Virus record (IMG/VR): IMGVR_UViG_3300044729_001107
Coordinates: 1-29,553 of that record
Source: a virus
DNA length: 29,553 bases
Direction: 5' to 3' (one strand)
Shown here piece by piece: positions 1-7,637 of the stretch. The notes below the pieces were generated by a model. The model had not been told where the DNA came from. It searched no databases and was given only the letters and a program-made list of their open reading frames with translations. Positions within the stretch are counted from its first letter, which is position 1. Every line of letters begins with the position of its first letter. The position numbers and the translations under genes are program-made.

Positions 1-137
1 GTGGGATAAGCGACATCCATAGATATTCAATGTTGGGGAATGGATGGACAATAGATGTAATAGCACATATATTCAAAAACATAACCCAAAAATGAAAGAA
101 AAAATTGATGAATATTTTACGAAAAACTATAAAAGAC
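1..137. repeat. Left copy of terminal overlap (circular contig)
   Basis: These 137 bases match 29417-29553 at every position except base 11, which is C here and T at 29427. The mismatch changes AGC to AGT, both serine, in the overlapping methyltransferase gene. The join restores two intact genes, so this is best read as the overlap of a circular (or circularly permuted) genome rather than a true biological terminal repeat. The unique length would be about 29,416 bp. Confidence 0.9.
3..95 (+). CDS. C-terminal end of cytosine-C5 DNA methyltransferase (partial copy)
   Basis: This is the last 30 codons plus stop of the methyltransferase that is complete at 28657-29511. It is present twice only because the circular contig overlaps itself. 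The reading frame starts mid-codon at base 3 and ends with TGA at 93-95. It carries the end of the target-recognition/motif IX-X region, including the glycine-asparagine-glycine turn of motif X (LGNGWTIDVIAHIF). It is not a separate gene or a pseudogene. The stop overlaps the ATG of the next gene (ATGA). Confidence 0.9.
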   Translation, partial: GISDIHRYSMLGNGWTIDVIAHIFKNITQK

Positions 138-625
138 TAAAAGAGTATTTTTATAAATTTTGTTCATACCAAGAAAGGGAACATTTTGATGTAATGGTAT
201 CCAACTTATATCAACATATTTATGAAAACCAAGAAAAACTCAAGGGTATTATTGAAAGAGATGAACTCCAATTCTTTTGTGTATCATACATTTACAACCA
301 ACGCAATTGGAATGGAACAGAATATAAAAATTACATCAATATCAAGGAGAACTACAATGACTTATTGAATGAGGACTTCGTTATATTGAACCAAGATGTT
401 GATTATGAGGAGGTATATCAAAAGGAGTTGGATTATAACAACAAATTGAACAAGATAAAGATAGGGTATTTAAACTTACCACTACACGAAAAGATTTTAT
501 ACGATAAATATTTTATCCAAAAACAATCAATGAGAGAAATAGCTGGGGACATAGGGGTTAGTCACGTATCAATCCATTACTCCTTACAGAGTATAAAGAA
601 AAAAATCAAAAACACTAAACTCTAA
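92..625 (+). CDS. Sigma-70-like / helix-turn-helix transcription regulator
   Basis: A 177-residue protein whose C-terminus resembles sigma-70 region 4. A helical stretch LPLHEKILYDKYF is followed by a helix-turn-helix (MREIAGDIGVSHVSIHYSLQ) and a basic tail (IKKKIKNTKL). The N-terminal half is charged and helical and would correspond to region 2, but I cannot recognise it clearly. An in-frame ATG at 44 lies inside the upstream methyltransferase. I choose the ATG at 92 because it forms an ATGA overlap with that gene's stop, typical of translational coupling. It is the last gene before the structural genes, which suits an early-to-late switch protein that redirects host RNA polymerase. That role is inferred. 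An alternative is a general phage HTH regulator without core-polymerase binding. Confidence 0.6.
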   Translation: MKEKIDEYFTKNYKRLKEYFYKFCSYQEREHFDVMVSNLYQHIYENQEKLKGIIERDELQFFCVSYIYNQRNWNGTEYKNYINIKENYNDLLNEDFVILNQDVDYEEVYQKELDYNNKLNKIKIGYLNLPLHEKILYDKYFIQKQSMREIAGDIGVSHVSIHYSLQSIKKKIKNTKL

Positions 626-640
626 AATATATTTATAATT

Positions 641-883
641 ATGAAATCAGTAAATTTTGCAGAAGAAAGGGTAGAAAAAATAAAAGAATTGGGTTTTTTA
701 TTGAGTGCGTTAGATGGAAGAACAAAGGCGACTTCACAAGAATTAACTTTATTATTCAATCTACATAACTATTTTAACCCTAAACGTGCTGAATACTCCA
801 AGCACTGTTCACCATGCGTAGCAAGAGTATATAAACAATGTAAAGCTATATACGAAGAAGTAAAAAATGAAATACAATCTTAA
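641..883 (+). CDS. Small conserved-looking phage protein, function unknown
   Basis: An 80-residue, helix-rich protein with three cysteines in its C-terminal half (HCSPCVARVYKQC). A CxxC followed by a third cysteine could bind a metal or be structural, but a fourth ligand is not obvious. The start ATG at 641 follows an A/T-rich leader (TATATTTATAATT) 15 bases after the sigma-like gene, so the two are probably cotranscribed. Its 3' end overlaps the next gene by 17 bases, suggesting coupled translation. I do not recognise a family. The position just upstream of the appendage-protein array makes either a regulatory or a structural accessory role possible. Confidence 0.55.
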   Translation: MKSVNFAEERVEKIKELGFLLSALDGRTKATSQELTLLFNLHNYFNPKRAEYSKHCSPCVARVYKQCKAIYEEVKNEIQS

Positions 884-1154
884 ACAAGAATATAAAAATA
901 AAACGATTACGTTTAAACCATCCAACCATACATCAGCAATATCTGTTAATCTTTGGAACATTAATGATATGATGGCTGAGTTATTGATAAAAAAGGGTTA
1001 CACACACCTTTTTGACTTGGATGAGGTAATAACTCCAATCCAAGAAGAAAGTGTCACAGACGAAGAATCTATGCCATTGTACGAAGAAGTAACAACTCAA
1101 ACGACAACTGATTGTGGGTGTAAAAATAAAAGAGGAACAAAAACTAAAAAATGA
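867..1154 (+). CDS. Hypothetical protein with acidic linker and Cys-rich basic tail
   Basis: A 95-residue protein. Residues 1-50 look like a compact domain (TFKPSNHTSAISVNLWN, then a helical DMMAELLIKKGYTHLF). An acidic, Glu/Thr-rich linker follows, then a short CGCKNKRGTKTKK tail with CxC and clustered basic residues. It overlaps the previous gene by 17 bases and its stop overlaps the ATG of the next gene (ATGA at 1151), so translation of the small genes and the first adhesin is coupled. The same type of small protein is, to my knowledge, common beside head or tail genes of Bacteroidota phages, but no function can be assigned. Confidence 0.55.
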   Translation: MKYNLKQEYKNKTITFKPSNHTSAISVNLWNINDMMAELLIKKGYTHLFDLDEVITPIQEESVTDEESMPLYEEVTTQTTTDCGCKNKRGTKTKK

Positions 1155-2191
1155 TAATCCAAGATTTACGATATTTAATTAGAAGTAGTTCATTGGCTGG
1201 ATTAGTACCTTATGTATCTAATTCATCATCATTCAATTTTAAAAATACACCAGTTAATCAAATTAACCCTGGTGAATTTTTTTGGAATCAAGAAGATAAA
1301 AAATTATGGTTAGGTTATCAAGACGCATCCAACAATTTGGGTGTTGAATTGATTTATCCTCAACCTGTAACTGGTGGTAGTGGTACTGATGTATTTGTAA
1401 CAGGTGGGACATATTCAGCAGGTACGGCAACATTCACCAACAACACTGGTGGAACATTCAATGTGACAGGATTTGTAAGTGCTGATACATTTACAACAGG
1501 TTTTTCGTATAATAATAATACATTTACGATTAACCAAAATAATGGTGGAGGTAATCTAACCGCTACAATAAATAGTGTTACTGGTTTAACATCAACAGGA
1601 ACAATATCATCATCAGTAATATCTGCAACAACTTATCAAGGATTTGCAACTGCACGTTATTCAAGTGGAACTGTGCAAGGTTTTCTTCAAACTCATATAT
1701 ATCCTGGTTCAACATCATCAGGACACGGGCCTAATACAATGAGAGGATATTATATTACAATTGAAAAGGATGTAACTATTGATACAATCTATTGTAGAGC
1801 AACTGCGACAAATGCTTCAGCAAGAATTACATATGCAATTTATAATCTAACATCATCAGGATATCCAAATACTAAATTATTTAATTCAACTGAATTTACA
1901 TTTGCAACTGCTGGAATACAAACTGAAGCGGTAAGTTTGACATTGAGTGCTGGAACATACGTTGTTGCATCAATTCTTAATAGTGCAAGTGGTACAATGG
2001 TTGGTGTTGGTAGACAAAATATGTATAATACAGGTATAGGTACTTTAGATTTTGGAGCTGGGGCAAACTTTCTACCACAAGGTTATACAGTATCACAAAC
2101 TTATTCAACAACATTACCAACAACATTCCCAGCTGGTGCAACTTCAACAGGTACAGCAGCATTACCCGCATTATGGTTTAAAGTAACATAA
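1151..2191 (+). CDS. Putative tail fibre / receptor-binding protein, anchor type A
   Basis: A 346-residue protein rich in Thr, Ser, Gly and Asn, as in beta-structured phage appendages. Residues about 1-75 form an anchor module ending in PGEFFWNQEDKKLWLGYQD; a related module (PGEIYWNMQDRIMYIGWED) opens the protein at 2625. A short repeat-like beta segment follows (VFVTGGTYSAGTATFTNNTG, about 85-160). The C-terminal domain (about 165-346, with ITYAIYNLTSSGYPNTKLF) resembles the C-terminal domain of the protein at 5273, which has a different anchor. It is first in a seven-gene array and is coupled by ATGA to the gene before it. Attachment to the virion and host binding are inferred from composition, modular design and neighbours. 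Confidence 0.65.
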   Translation: MIIQDLRYLIRSSSLAGLVPYVSNSSSFNFKNTPVNQINPGEFFWNQEDKKLWLGYQDASNNLGVELIYPQPVTGGSGTDVFVTGGTYSAGTATFTNNTGGTFNVTGFVSADTFTTGFSYNNNTFTINQNNGGGNLTATINSVTGLTSTGTISSSVISATTYQGFATARYSSGTVQGFLQTHIYPGSTSSGHGPNTMRGYYITIEKDVTIDTIYCRATATNASARITYAIYNLTSSGYPNTKLFNSTEFTFATAGIQTEAVSLTLSAGTYVVASILNSASGTMVGVGRQNMYNTGIGTLDFGAGANFLPQGYTVSQTYSTTLPTTFPAGATSTGTAALPALWFKVT

Positions 2192-2209
2192 AAATAAAAA
2201 TATAATAAA

Positions 2210-2623
2210 ATGACAACGTATAGAATTTATAAAGATTATTGGAGCACTTACAAAAATTTTAACTCAGCTCAAGATTGTGAAGCTTGGATATTAGCTAATT
2301 TGGGTAGTGGTTATAATTATGAAGTATCACCTGAACAAATACCCGAAGCAACACCAGCTGAAAGGTTGGAGGGTGATAAACAATTTGGTGTATCTCTAAT
2401 TGATAAATTTTTATTAGAAAATAGATACTTCAATCCTCCAATCACAGACAATGAATCATTGAGTTTATTATATGAATTTAGTGATATTGAAAGATTAGCA
2501 AGATTGGGTAATATAAAGGGTGTTAAAGCTTTAATGGAAAACATACAAGTGGATGCAAGATTATTCACCCAACAAAGAAAAGATGAATATCTTCAAACAA
2601 TAAACTCTTATTTACAACAATAA
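2210..2623 (+). CDS. Hypothetical protein within the adhesin array
   Basis: A 137-residue protein that differs from its neighbours in being mostly helical and charged. The N-terminus (TYRIYKDYWSTYKNFNSAQD) looks like a small alpha/beta domain. The rest (GVSLIDKFLLENR, LARLGNIKGVKALMEN, then a Gln-rich end) is a helical bundle. I recall similar helical proteins beside tail-fibre genes of Bacteroidota phages, where a chaperone or connector role would fit, but this is weak. It lies 18 bases after the first adhesin and its stop is one base from the ATG of the next (TAATATG), so the genes form one operon. Confidence 0.55.
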   Translation: MTTYRIYKDYWSTYKNFNSAQDCEAWILANLGSGYNYEVSPEQIPEATPAERLEGDKQFGVSLIDKFLLENRYFNPPITDNESLSLLYEFSDIERLARLGNIKGVKALMENIQVDARLFTQQRKDEYLQTINSYLQQ

Positions 2624-2624
2624 T

Positions 2625-3479
2625 ATGTCTTTAATAGTACAAAATAGTAGAACACTACTTAAACGTAGTCAAATAAGTGGAGCAACCCCAACAGTTAAAA
2701 CGGGTAGCACTCAACATACAGATGGAACTTGGGTTGATACAGATATTTACCCTGGTGAAATCTATTGGAATATGCAAGATAGAATTATGTATATTGGTTG
2801 GGAAGACATAAGTGGAAATACAGGTACTGATGTATTGGTGACAGGAGCTGGTACAGGTAGTTGTGTAACAGATTTTTATGTTGAGAATGTTTTTCCTTGT
2901 AATAATTTATTAAATTTACAAGCTACTGATGGTACTAATTATGATAATAATATTAATATAACTGATAGTAGTTTCTTTGGAGTTACTCTTACATCAACAG
3001 ATTTTACTACTACATCTGAGATTAACATAACTCCTAATGATGTTACAATAAATGGTGGTGGTAACCTACAAATAGAAGTTAATGTTCCTTCTATTGGAAC
3101 TGGAACAATTAATTTTGCTAGAACAAATAATAGATTGCAATATGATTTAAGTTTAGGTAATACAACTGGAGCTACCCCAACAACAATAGCTATAATAGAT
3201 TTTAGTGGGGTATTTGATTCAGTGATTACTATAAATGCAAATATTACTGCTGTAGGTAGTGGTGTTAATTTAGGATATGGTGCAAGACTATTTGCTGCAT
3301 TCAAAAATATTGGAGGTGTAATTACACAACTTTCAACAACTGATAAGAGTGAGAAAACAGATTTTACAACAGCAACATCAGACATAGTTATATCGGGTAC
3401 AGATATAATTATACAAGTTACAGGTGAAGCGGCAACAAACATAAGTTGGAGAAGTAATTTTTCTTATCATATCGTATAA
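2625..3479 (+). CDS. Putative tail fibre / receptor-binding protein, anchor type A
   Basis: A 284-residue, beta-rich (Thr/Asn/Ile/Gly) protein. Its N-terminal ~75 residues share the anchor of the protein at 1151: a basic start with a Leu-Lys-Arg-Ser patch, then PGEIYWNMQDRIMYIGWED. A short cysteine-containing segment (GSCVTDFYVENVFPCNN) follows, then alternating hydrophobic/polar strands (about 120-170) and a C-terminal beta domain ending in WRSNFSYHIV that I cannot match to other array members. The gene follows the helical hypothetical gene with a one-base gap. I infer it is one of several interchangeable appendage proteins attached to the same virion site as the 1151 product. Confidence 0.6.
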   Translation: MSLIVQNSRTLLKRSQISGATPTVKTGSTQHTDGTWVDTDIYPGEIYWNMQDRIMYIGWEDISGNTGTDVLVTGAGTGSCVTDFYVENVFPCNNLLNLQATDGTNYDNNINITDSSFFGVTLTSTDFTTTSEINITPNDVTINGGGNLQIEVNVPSIGTGTINFARTNNRLQYDLSLGNTTGATPTTIAIIDFSGVFDSVITINANITAVGSGVNLGYGARLFAAFKNIGGVITQLSTTDKSEKTDFTTATSDIVISGTDIIIQVTGEAATNISWRSNFSYHIV

Positions 3480-3533
3480 CAATCCTAACCAATAATTAAC
3501 AATCAATAAAAATCTTATCTATAATAAAAACAG

Positions 3534-4403
3534 ATGCCTTTACAATATAACCCTACAGATAGTCGTTTTTTGACTGTGGCTCAATCCAGAACAAACAATG
3601 GACAGAAAGATATTAGAATAATTTTAGACTTACCCACAAACGATTTTTATTCGTTAGATGATGATGGTAACTTTAACATCATAGGAGGTGGTGGAGGAAC
3701 ACAAACTTTAGCTGATGTATTAGATATTGGAAATGTAACTGGCCCTAACCCTATCATATTCGATGAATTCTTTGGATTAATTTTTGATAATAATTCACGA
3801 CTACAAGAGGGAACTATTGATGCTGGACTTGGTGGTAATAAGGGGATTGCTCAAATATGTGGACTTGGATATGAATTAAAGTGGGAAGGTGGTGTTTTAT
3901 ACGTTATGGGTAGTTCGGGTAACACTATTAGACAATCTTTATTTAACTTTTCAAATGCACCTACAATAGATGATGATGATACAAAAGGTTATCAAGTTGG
4001 AAGTCGTTGGACTTGGGATAATGGTAGAATTTATGTGTGTAGTGATAATACGACAGGTGCCGCTGTATGGACTCAACAGACAATATCAATTGACTACACT
4101 GAATATGTTGCATTTGTTAGTCAAAGTGGTGCTACAGCTCCAACAGCAGTAGTAGATAAAAATGATACAGGTTTTGTTTTCACTTATGGTTATTCATCAT
4201 TAGGTTCATATACAATTACAGCAACTGGTGCATTTCCTGATAAAAATAAAGTAATACCTTATTTCAACTCACAAACTAATCAAGGATTTACAACAATAGG
4301 ATGGACTGATGCTGATAATCTTTATGTAGTAACAACTGATACCTCAGCAGTTTTAACTAACGGACAATTTGAAGGAAATTTAGTAATAAGAATATACAAT
4401 TAA
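3534..4403 (+). CDS. Putative receptor-binding protein, anchor type B (copy 1)
   Basis: A 289-residue protein. Residues 1-50 are the type B anchor (YNPTDSRFLTVAQSRTNNG, then RIILDLPTNDFYSLDDDGNF) found in five consecutive genes. The middle is a beta domain including GYQVGSRWTWDNGRIYVCSD, a pattern I associate with phage fibre proteins. The C-terminal ~100 residues (YVAFVSQSGATAPTAVVDKN, then TGFVFTYGYSSLGSYTITATG) form a beta-sandwich module that, as I recall, is common at the C-terminus of Bacteroidota phage appendage proteins. The anchor is almost identical in protein sequence to that of the next gene, while the DNA differs at many synonymous sites. Host adhesion is inferred. Confidence 0.65.
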   Translation: MPLQYNPTDSRFLTVAQSRTNNGQKDIRIILDLPTNDFYSLDDDGNFNIIGGGGGTQTLADVLDIGNVTGPNPIIFDEFFGLIFDNNSRLQEGTIDAGLGGNKGIAQICGLGYELKWEGGVLYVMGSSGNTIRQSLFNFSNAPTIDDDDTKGYQVGSRWTWDNGRIYVCSDNTTGAAVWTQQTISIDYTEYVAFVSQSGATAPTAVVDKNDTGFVFTYGYSSLGSYTITATGAFPDKNKVIPYFNSQTNQGFTTIGWTDADNLYVVTTDTSAVLTNGQFEGNLVIRIYN

Positions 4404-4415
4404 AATTAAAATAAG

Positions 4416-5267
4416 ATGCCAGTACAATACAATCCAACTGATAGTCGTTTTTTGACTGTCGCACAATCAAGAACAAATAACGGACAAAAAGATATTAGAA
4501 TTATCTTAGATATTCCAACAAATGATTTTTATTCATTAGACGATGATGGGAACTTTAACATCATTGGTGGTGCAGGAACAATAACATTAGAACAAGTCTT
4601 AACACAAGGTAATTCAACGGGTGGTGTAGCAATTATTTCACCTGATGGACTAACTGAATTGACTGCAGTTGATACACAAGCTGGACTATATTGTACCGAT
4701 GCTATTGCTTTAGTAAATTCTATCTATGTTCAAACAGCAAAAATTGAGCATGTCGCTCAGGATACTACTAGTGATGAAGACACATTAATTTCACAAGACT
4801 CTAAAAATATACTTTTACAAAATACTTCTGGTAGTGGAAATCAAATAAATCAAGTTACTATTTCACAAACTAAAGTTGGTATTGAAAATAACTTAAGCGG
4901 CTCACAAATACAACAAATTTATGTTGATGGGGATAGTTGTAATATGAAATATGAAGATAGTATAAATATAATCGATGTTGAATTAGGACTTACTAATGGT
5001 TTTAGAGCAGTTCAAACAGTTCAAAGTGGTGATTATGAAAACTTCGTACAGGTTCAATTTGATAAAGTTCAATTAGTATATAATGATATTGCTGGGGGTA
5101 TTAACCACGAATTAAAGGTTGATGCTGATGGATATTTTTTGAAAAACCTACCAGCATATGCTGATGATACAGCAGCATCAGGATTGACAGTAGGATATTT
5201 ATATCAAACAGATGGAACTGGTGCATCTCCATTAGATGTAGCAGGTATATTAATGATTAAACAATAA
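4416..5267 (+). CDS. Putative receptor-binding protein, anchor type B (copy 2)
   Basis: A 283-residue protein with the type B anchor (residues 1-50), differing from the preceding gene's anchor at only about two or three residues (MPVQ for MPLQ, DIP for DLP). The remainder diverges completely. Residues about 60-240 are a long stretch of short Asn/Gln/Ile-rich segments (TEKs are absent; instead HVAQDTTSDEDTLISQDSKN and similar) resembling an elongated beta structure. The C-terminal segment GYFLKNLPAYADDTAASGLT, then GYLYQTDGT, is a short motif I recall from the ends of phage and prophage fibre proteins. It starts 12 bases after copy 1. It looks like a duplication of the anchor followed by exchange of the distal domain. 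Confidence 0.65.
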   Translation: MPVQYNPTDSRFLTVAQSRTNNGQKDIRIILDIPTNDFYSLDDDGNFNIIGGAGTITLEQVLTQGNSTGGVAIISPDGLTELTAVDTQAGLYCTDAIALVNSIYVQTAKIEHVAQDTTSDEDTLISQDSKNILLQNTSGSGNQINQVTISQTKVGIENNLSGSQIQQIYVDGDSCNMKYEDSINIIDVELGLTNGFRAVQTVQSGDYENFVQVQFDKVQLVYNDIAGGINHELKVDADGYFLKNLPAYADDTAASGLTVGYLYQTDGTGASPLDVAGILMIKQ

Positions 5268-5272
5268 CAACA

Positions 5273-6139
5273 ATGCCAACATATAACCCATTAACAGATA
5301 GGTTTTTAACTGTAGCAACAGTCAAAACCAAGAACGGACAAAAAGATGTAAGAGTTGTATTAGATATTGATACAAATATCTTTTACACATTGGATGATGA
5401 TGGGAATTTTATACCTATTGCTTATTCACAAACCAATCCTGATGTATTTGTATCGGGTGGTACTTATAATAATAATACATTTACCTATACAAATACGACT
5501 GGTGGCACATTCAGTGTTAATTTTGATACATTAACAGGTTTAACTGTAACAGGTATTATCTCAGCCACTACAATAAGTGGAGGAACATTATATGGTGATG
5601 GTAGTAATTTAACAGGTATAGACACAACTCAAACAGCATTCTATCAAGAATCAGTATGGACATCATTTCAATCTCCATCAAGGAATGTGGGTACAACAAA
5701 CTTTGGTTCAGGTGGTGCTTTAGCAGTTCCATTTATGGTTAATAGAGAAGTAACGATTTTAAATAGTAGATTAGAATGTACGGGTATATCAACAAACCCA
5801 ACCAATTGTGAATTTGCAATATATGATGTAATAAGTGGGGTTGTAACAAATAGATTATTTCGTCAAGTATTCCAAGTGACAGCAACAGGATTATACACAT
5901 TCCCAACAAATATAACACTTCAACCAGGTATTTATGCTTGGGCAACAACACAAGATATAATTTTAGGATGGAGAAGTTTTACATTACCTGAAAACGCTTT
6001 AGGTGTTGCACCAACAATGGGTACGAATGTATTTATATCAGGGAAATCAAAAGCATCCAATACACTTCCAAATCCATATGGTACTCAAGCAGATAATTTT
6101 GGTAATTTACCATTAGCAATATTTGAAATAACAATATAA
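5273..6139 (+). CDS. Putative receptor-binding protein, anchor type B (copy 3)
   Basis: A 288-residue protein. It opens with a more diverged type B anchor (YNPLTDRFLTVATVKTKNGQ, then VVLDIDTNIFYTLDDDGNF). The segment VFVSGGTYNNNTFTYTNTTG (about 60-80) closely parallels VFVTGGTYSAGTATFTNNTG in the type A protein at 1151. A GTLYGDGSNLTGI turn follows, which is typical of beta-helical fibre shafts. The C-terminal domain (about 125-288, with CEFAIYDVISGVVTNRLFRQ) resembles the C-terminal domain of the 1151 protein. This gene therefore joins the type B anchor to a tip otherwise carried on the type A anchor. It starts five bases after copy 2. Confidence 0.65.
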   Translation: MPTYNPLTDRFLTVATVKTKNGQKDVRVVLDIDTNIFYTLDDDGNFIPIAYSQTNPDVFVSGGTYNNNTFTYTNTTGGTFSVNFDTLTGLTVTGIISATTISGGTLYGDGSNLTGIDTTQTAFYQESVWTSFQSPSRNVGTTNFGSGGALAVPFMVNREVTILNSRLECTGISTNPTNCEFAIYDVISGVVTNRLFRQVFQVTATGLYTFPTNITLQPGIYAWATTQDIILGWRSFTLPENALGVAPTMGTNVFISGKSKASNTLPNPYGTQADNFGNLPLAIFEITI

Positions 6140-6143
6140 AAAT

Positions 6144-6737
6144 ATGACATACAACCCAAATTTAGACAGATATTTAACTGTAGCCCAAGTGATGACAAAT
6201 AAGGGTACAAAGAATATTAGACTTATCCTCGACTTAGATGCAAACACATTCTATACCTTGGATGATGACAATAATTTTTTAGCATTAGAATATCAACCAC
6301 CAACCTTATCATTTTATATTGAAGGTAATACCTCAGCAACAACAATAAGTTCAGCAAATACTTTTTTCAATTTTAGTTCAAATGTTGCCCCTACATTACA
6401 ATATCAATCTCAGTTAAACAATGGAATACATCTTAACACAAGTACTGGTAAAATCGAATATAGTGGGGATACAAGGTATTTTATGATTACAGGACATATA
6501 GAAGTATCAGCAGGTAATAACAATGAAATAGATATTGCAGCATTCAAAAATAATACAATTATACCTGGTTCAACAACTAAAGTAATAACAACAAGTGGAG
6601 GAAAAACCTCATCATTACCTGGTATGGCAATTGTTGAATTATCAAATGGAGATATTGTAGATATTAGAGTAAAAAATAAATCAGCTACAACAAATATAAC
6701 TGTATCATCATTAAATGTTTTAATCAAAGGGATTTAA
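6144..6737 (+). CDS. Putative receptor-binding protein, anchor type B (copy 4)
   Basis: A 197-residue protein, the most compact complete member. Residues 1-50 are the type B anchor (YNPNLDRYLTVAQVMTNKG, then LILDLDANTFYTLDDDNNF). The remaining ~140 residues form a single beta jelly-roll-like domain. The pattern of a TTISSANTFFNF start, a KIEYSGDTRYFMITGHIEVS core and a GDIVDIRVKN strand near the end is the one I know from C1q/TNF-like tip domains of phage fibres, which are usually trimeric. It starts four bases after copy 3 and is followed by a factor-independent terminator, so it is probably the last gene of its transcript. Confidence 0.65.
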   Translation: MTYNPNLDRYLTVAQVMTNKGTKNIRLILDLDANTFYTLDDDNNFLALEYQPPTLSFYIEGNTSATTISSANTFFNFSSNVAPTLQYQSQLNNGIHLNTSTGKIEYSGDTRYFMITGHIEVSAGNNNEIDIAAFKNNTIIPGSTTKVITTSGGKTSSLPGMAIVELSNGDIVDIRVKNKSATTNITVSSLNVLIKGI

Positions 6738-6764
6738 AAAGAGGAGGTATTTTTAGTCTAACTT

Positions 6765-6796
6765 GGAGGTGTTTTTATAACATCTCCATTTTTTTT
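6765..6796 (+). terminator. Rho-independent terminator after adhesin copy 4
   Basis: A 7-bp stem, GGAGGTG (6765-6771) with CATCTCC (6781-6787), has one G-U pair and a 9-base loop. A run of eight T (6789-6796) follows after one A. It lies 28 bases after the stop of the gene ending at 6737 and before the ATG at 6816. An A/T-rich TATATTTA sequence just after it could be a promoter element for the next unit. Confidence 0.75.
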
Positions 6797-6815
6797 ATAT
6801 TTATAAGAAAAAATT

Positions 6816-7259
6816 ATGATGTATAATCCAAATAACCCAAGGTTTTTAACAGTAGCAAACGCCATCACCAAGAATGGACAAAGAAATGTTAGAATTATAT
6901 TAGATGTAGAATCAAACAAATTCTATACCCTGGATGATGATAACAATTTCCTTGAAATAGGGTATAATGAAAATATCCTCACCATAGAAGAAATACAACA
7001 ATATGTAGAGAATTACTTCAATGAAAATAATTGTTGTCCTGAACCCATAGTAGAACCAGTAAAAATGGGTAGGGTAATACATAACGCACAAACACAATTA
7101 ATAAATTATACATATGATGATAGACAAGTATGGTTGGTATTAAAGAATGGGGGTAATATACACGAGATAGTATCCTTCAACCCAAAACCCAATCATAACA
7201 TAACCATAAACGATTTAAGGTATTTTACACACCCCTGTGATAATTTCCCTTGTAATTAA
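6816..7259 (+). CDS. Short type B anchor protein (copy 5)
   Basis: A 147-residue protein with the type B anchor (YNPNNPRFLTVANAITKNGQ, then IILDVESNKFYTLDDDNNF) at residues 2-50. A helical, acidic segment follows (ILTIEEIQQYVENYFNENN), then a cysteine pair and a small C-terminal domain (QVWLVLKNGGNIHEIVSFNP) ending in a second pair of cysteines (HPCDNFPCN). It lacks the long beta-rich distal part of its paralogues. It is separated from them by the terminator at 6765 and heads the terminase/tail unit instead. It may be a constitutive adaptor that uses the same docking site, or a cap on it; both ideas are inference. Confidence 0.6.
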   Translation: MMYNPNNPRFLTVANAITKNGQRNVRIILDVESNKFYTLDDDNNFLEIGYNENILTIEEIQQYVENYFNENNCCPEPIVEPVKMGRVIHNAQTQLINYTYDDRQVWLVLKNGGNIHEIVSFNPKPNHNITINDLRYFTHPCDNFPCN

Positions 7260-7280
7260 ATTTTCAAAATTTTACTTAAA

Positions 7281-7637
7281 ATGAAGAATAAAGACACCAA
7301 GAATAAATTAATAGACGCATTTGCTGAATGTATGGGTATAATCAAATGTGCTTGTGATAGAGTGGGGACAACCAGACAAAACTTTAACACCCACTATAGA
7401 AAGGATGAGGACTTTAAAAAAGCCATTGATGATATACTTGAAGAACAAATTGATTTTGTTGAAACCAAGATGGTGGAGGGTATTAGAAATGGTAATGATA
7501 AACTCATTCTATTTTATTTAAGAACCCGTGGTAAACATAGAGGATGGGGTGAAACAACTGATATAACTTCAAATGGGGAAACCATCAATACAACCCCAAT
7601 GATAAATATAAGCGTAGTTAATCCCAAGGATAAATAA
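7281..7637 (+). CDS. terS: Terminase small subunit
   Basis: A 118-residue, helix-rich protein directly before the large terminase gene. The N-terminal half has a helix-turn-helix (CDRVGTTRQNFNTHYRKDED) of the type used by small terminases to bind packaging-site DNA. The C-terminal half is an oligomerisation-like helix (IDFVETKMVEGIRNGNDKLI) ending in LRTRGKHRGWGE, a pattern I recognise from phage small terminases. Stop and start overlap by one base with the large subunit (TAATG), so translation is probably coupled. The length is short but within the range for this family. In the cell it would recognise the pac/cos site and regulate the large subunit. Confidence 0.8.
   Translation: MKNKDTKNKLIDAFAECMGIIKCACDRVGTTRQNFNTHYRKDEDFKKAIDDILEEQIDFVETKMVEGIRNGNDKLILFYLRTRGKHRGWGETTDITSNGETINTTPMINISVVNPKDK

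Noticed and set aside
44-91. Upstream ATG at 44 as start of the sigma-like gene
   Set aside because: It lies well inside the methyltransferase gene; the ATG at 92 forms a precise ATGA overlap with that gene's stop.
1-137. True direct terminal repeat as in T7-like phages
   Set aside because: The short overlap lies within genes that become intact on circularisation, and its size fits assembly overlap of a circular or permuted genome.
2939-3442. Long minus-strand open frame (167 codons) opposite the adhesin gene at 2625
   Set aside because: It lies fully antisense to a well-supported beta-rich gene, its Val/Ile/Ser-rich sequence is the complement of the Thr/Asn/Gly codons, and it has no start context or neighbours on that strand.
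1151-7259. Diversity-generating retroelement acting on the adhesins
   Set aside because: No reverse transcriptase or template-repeat copy was seen; the variation looks like domain duplication and exchange.
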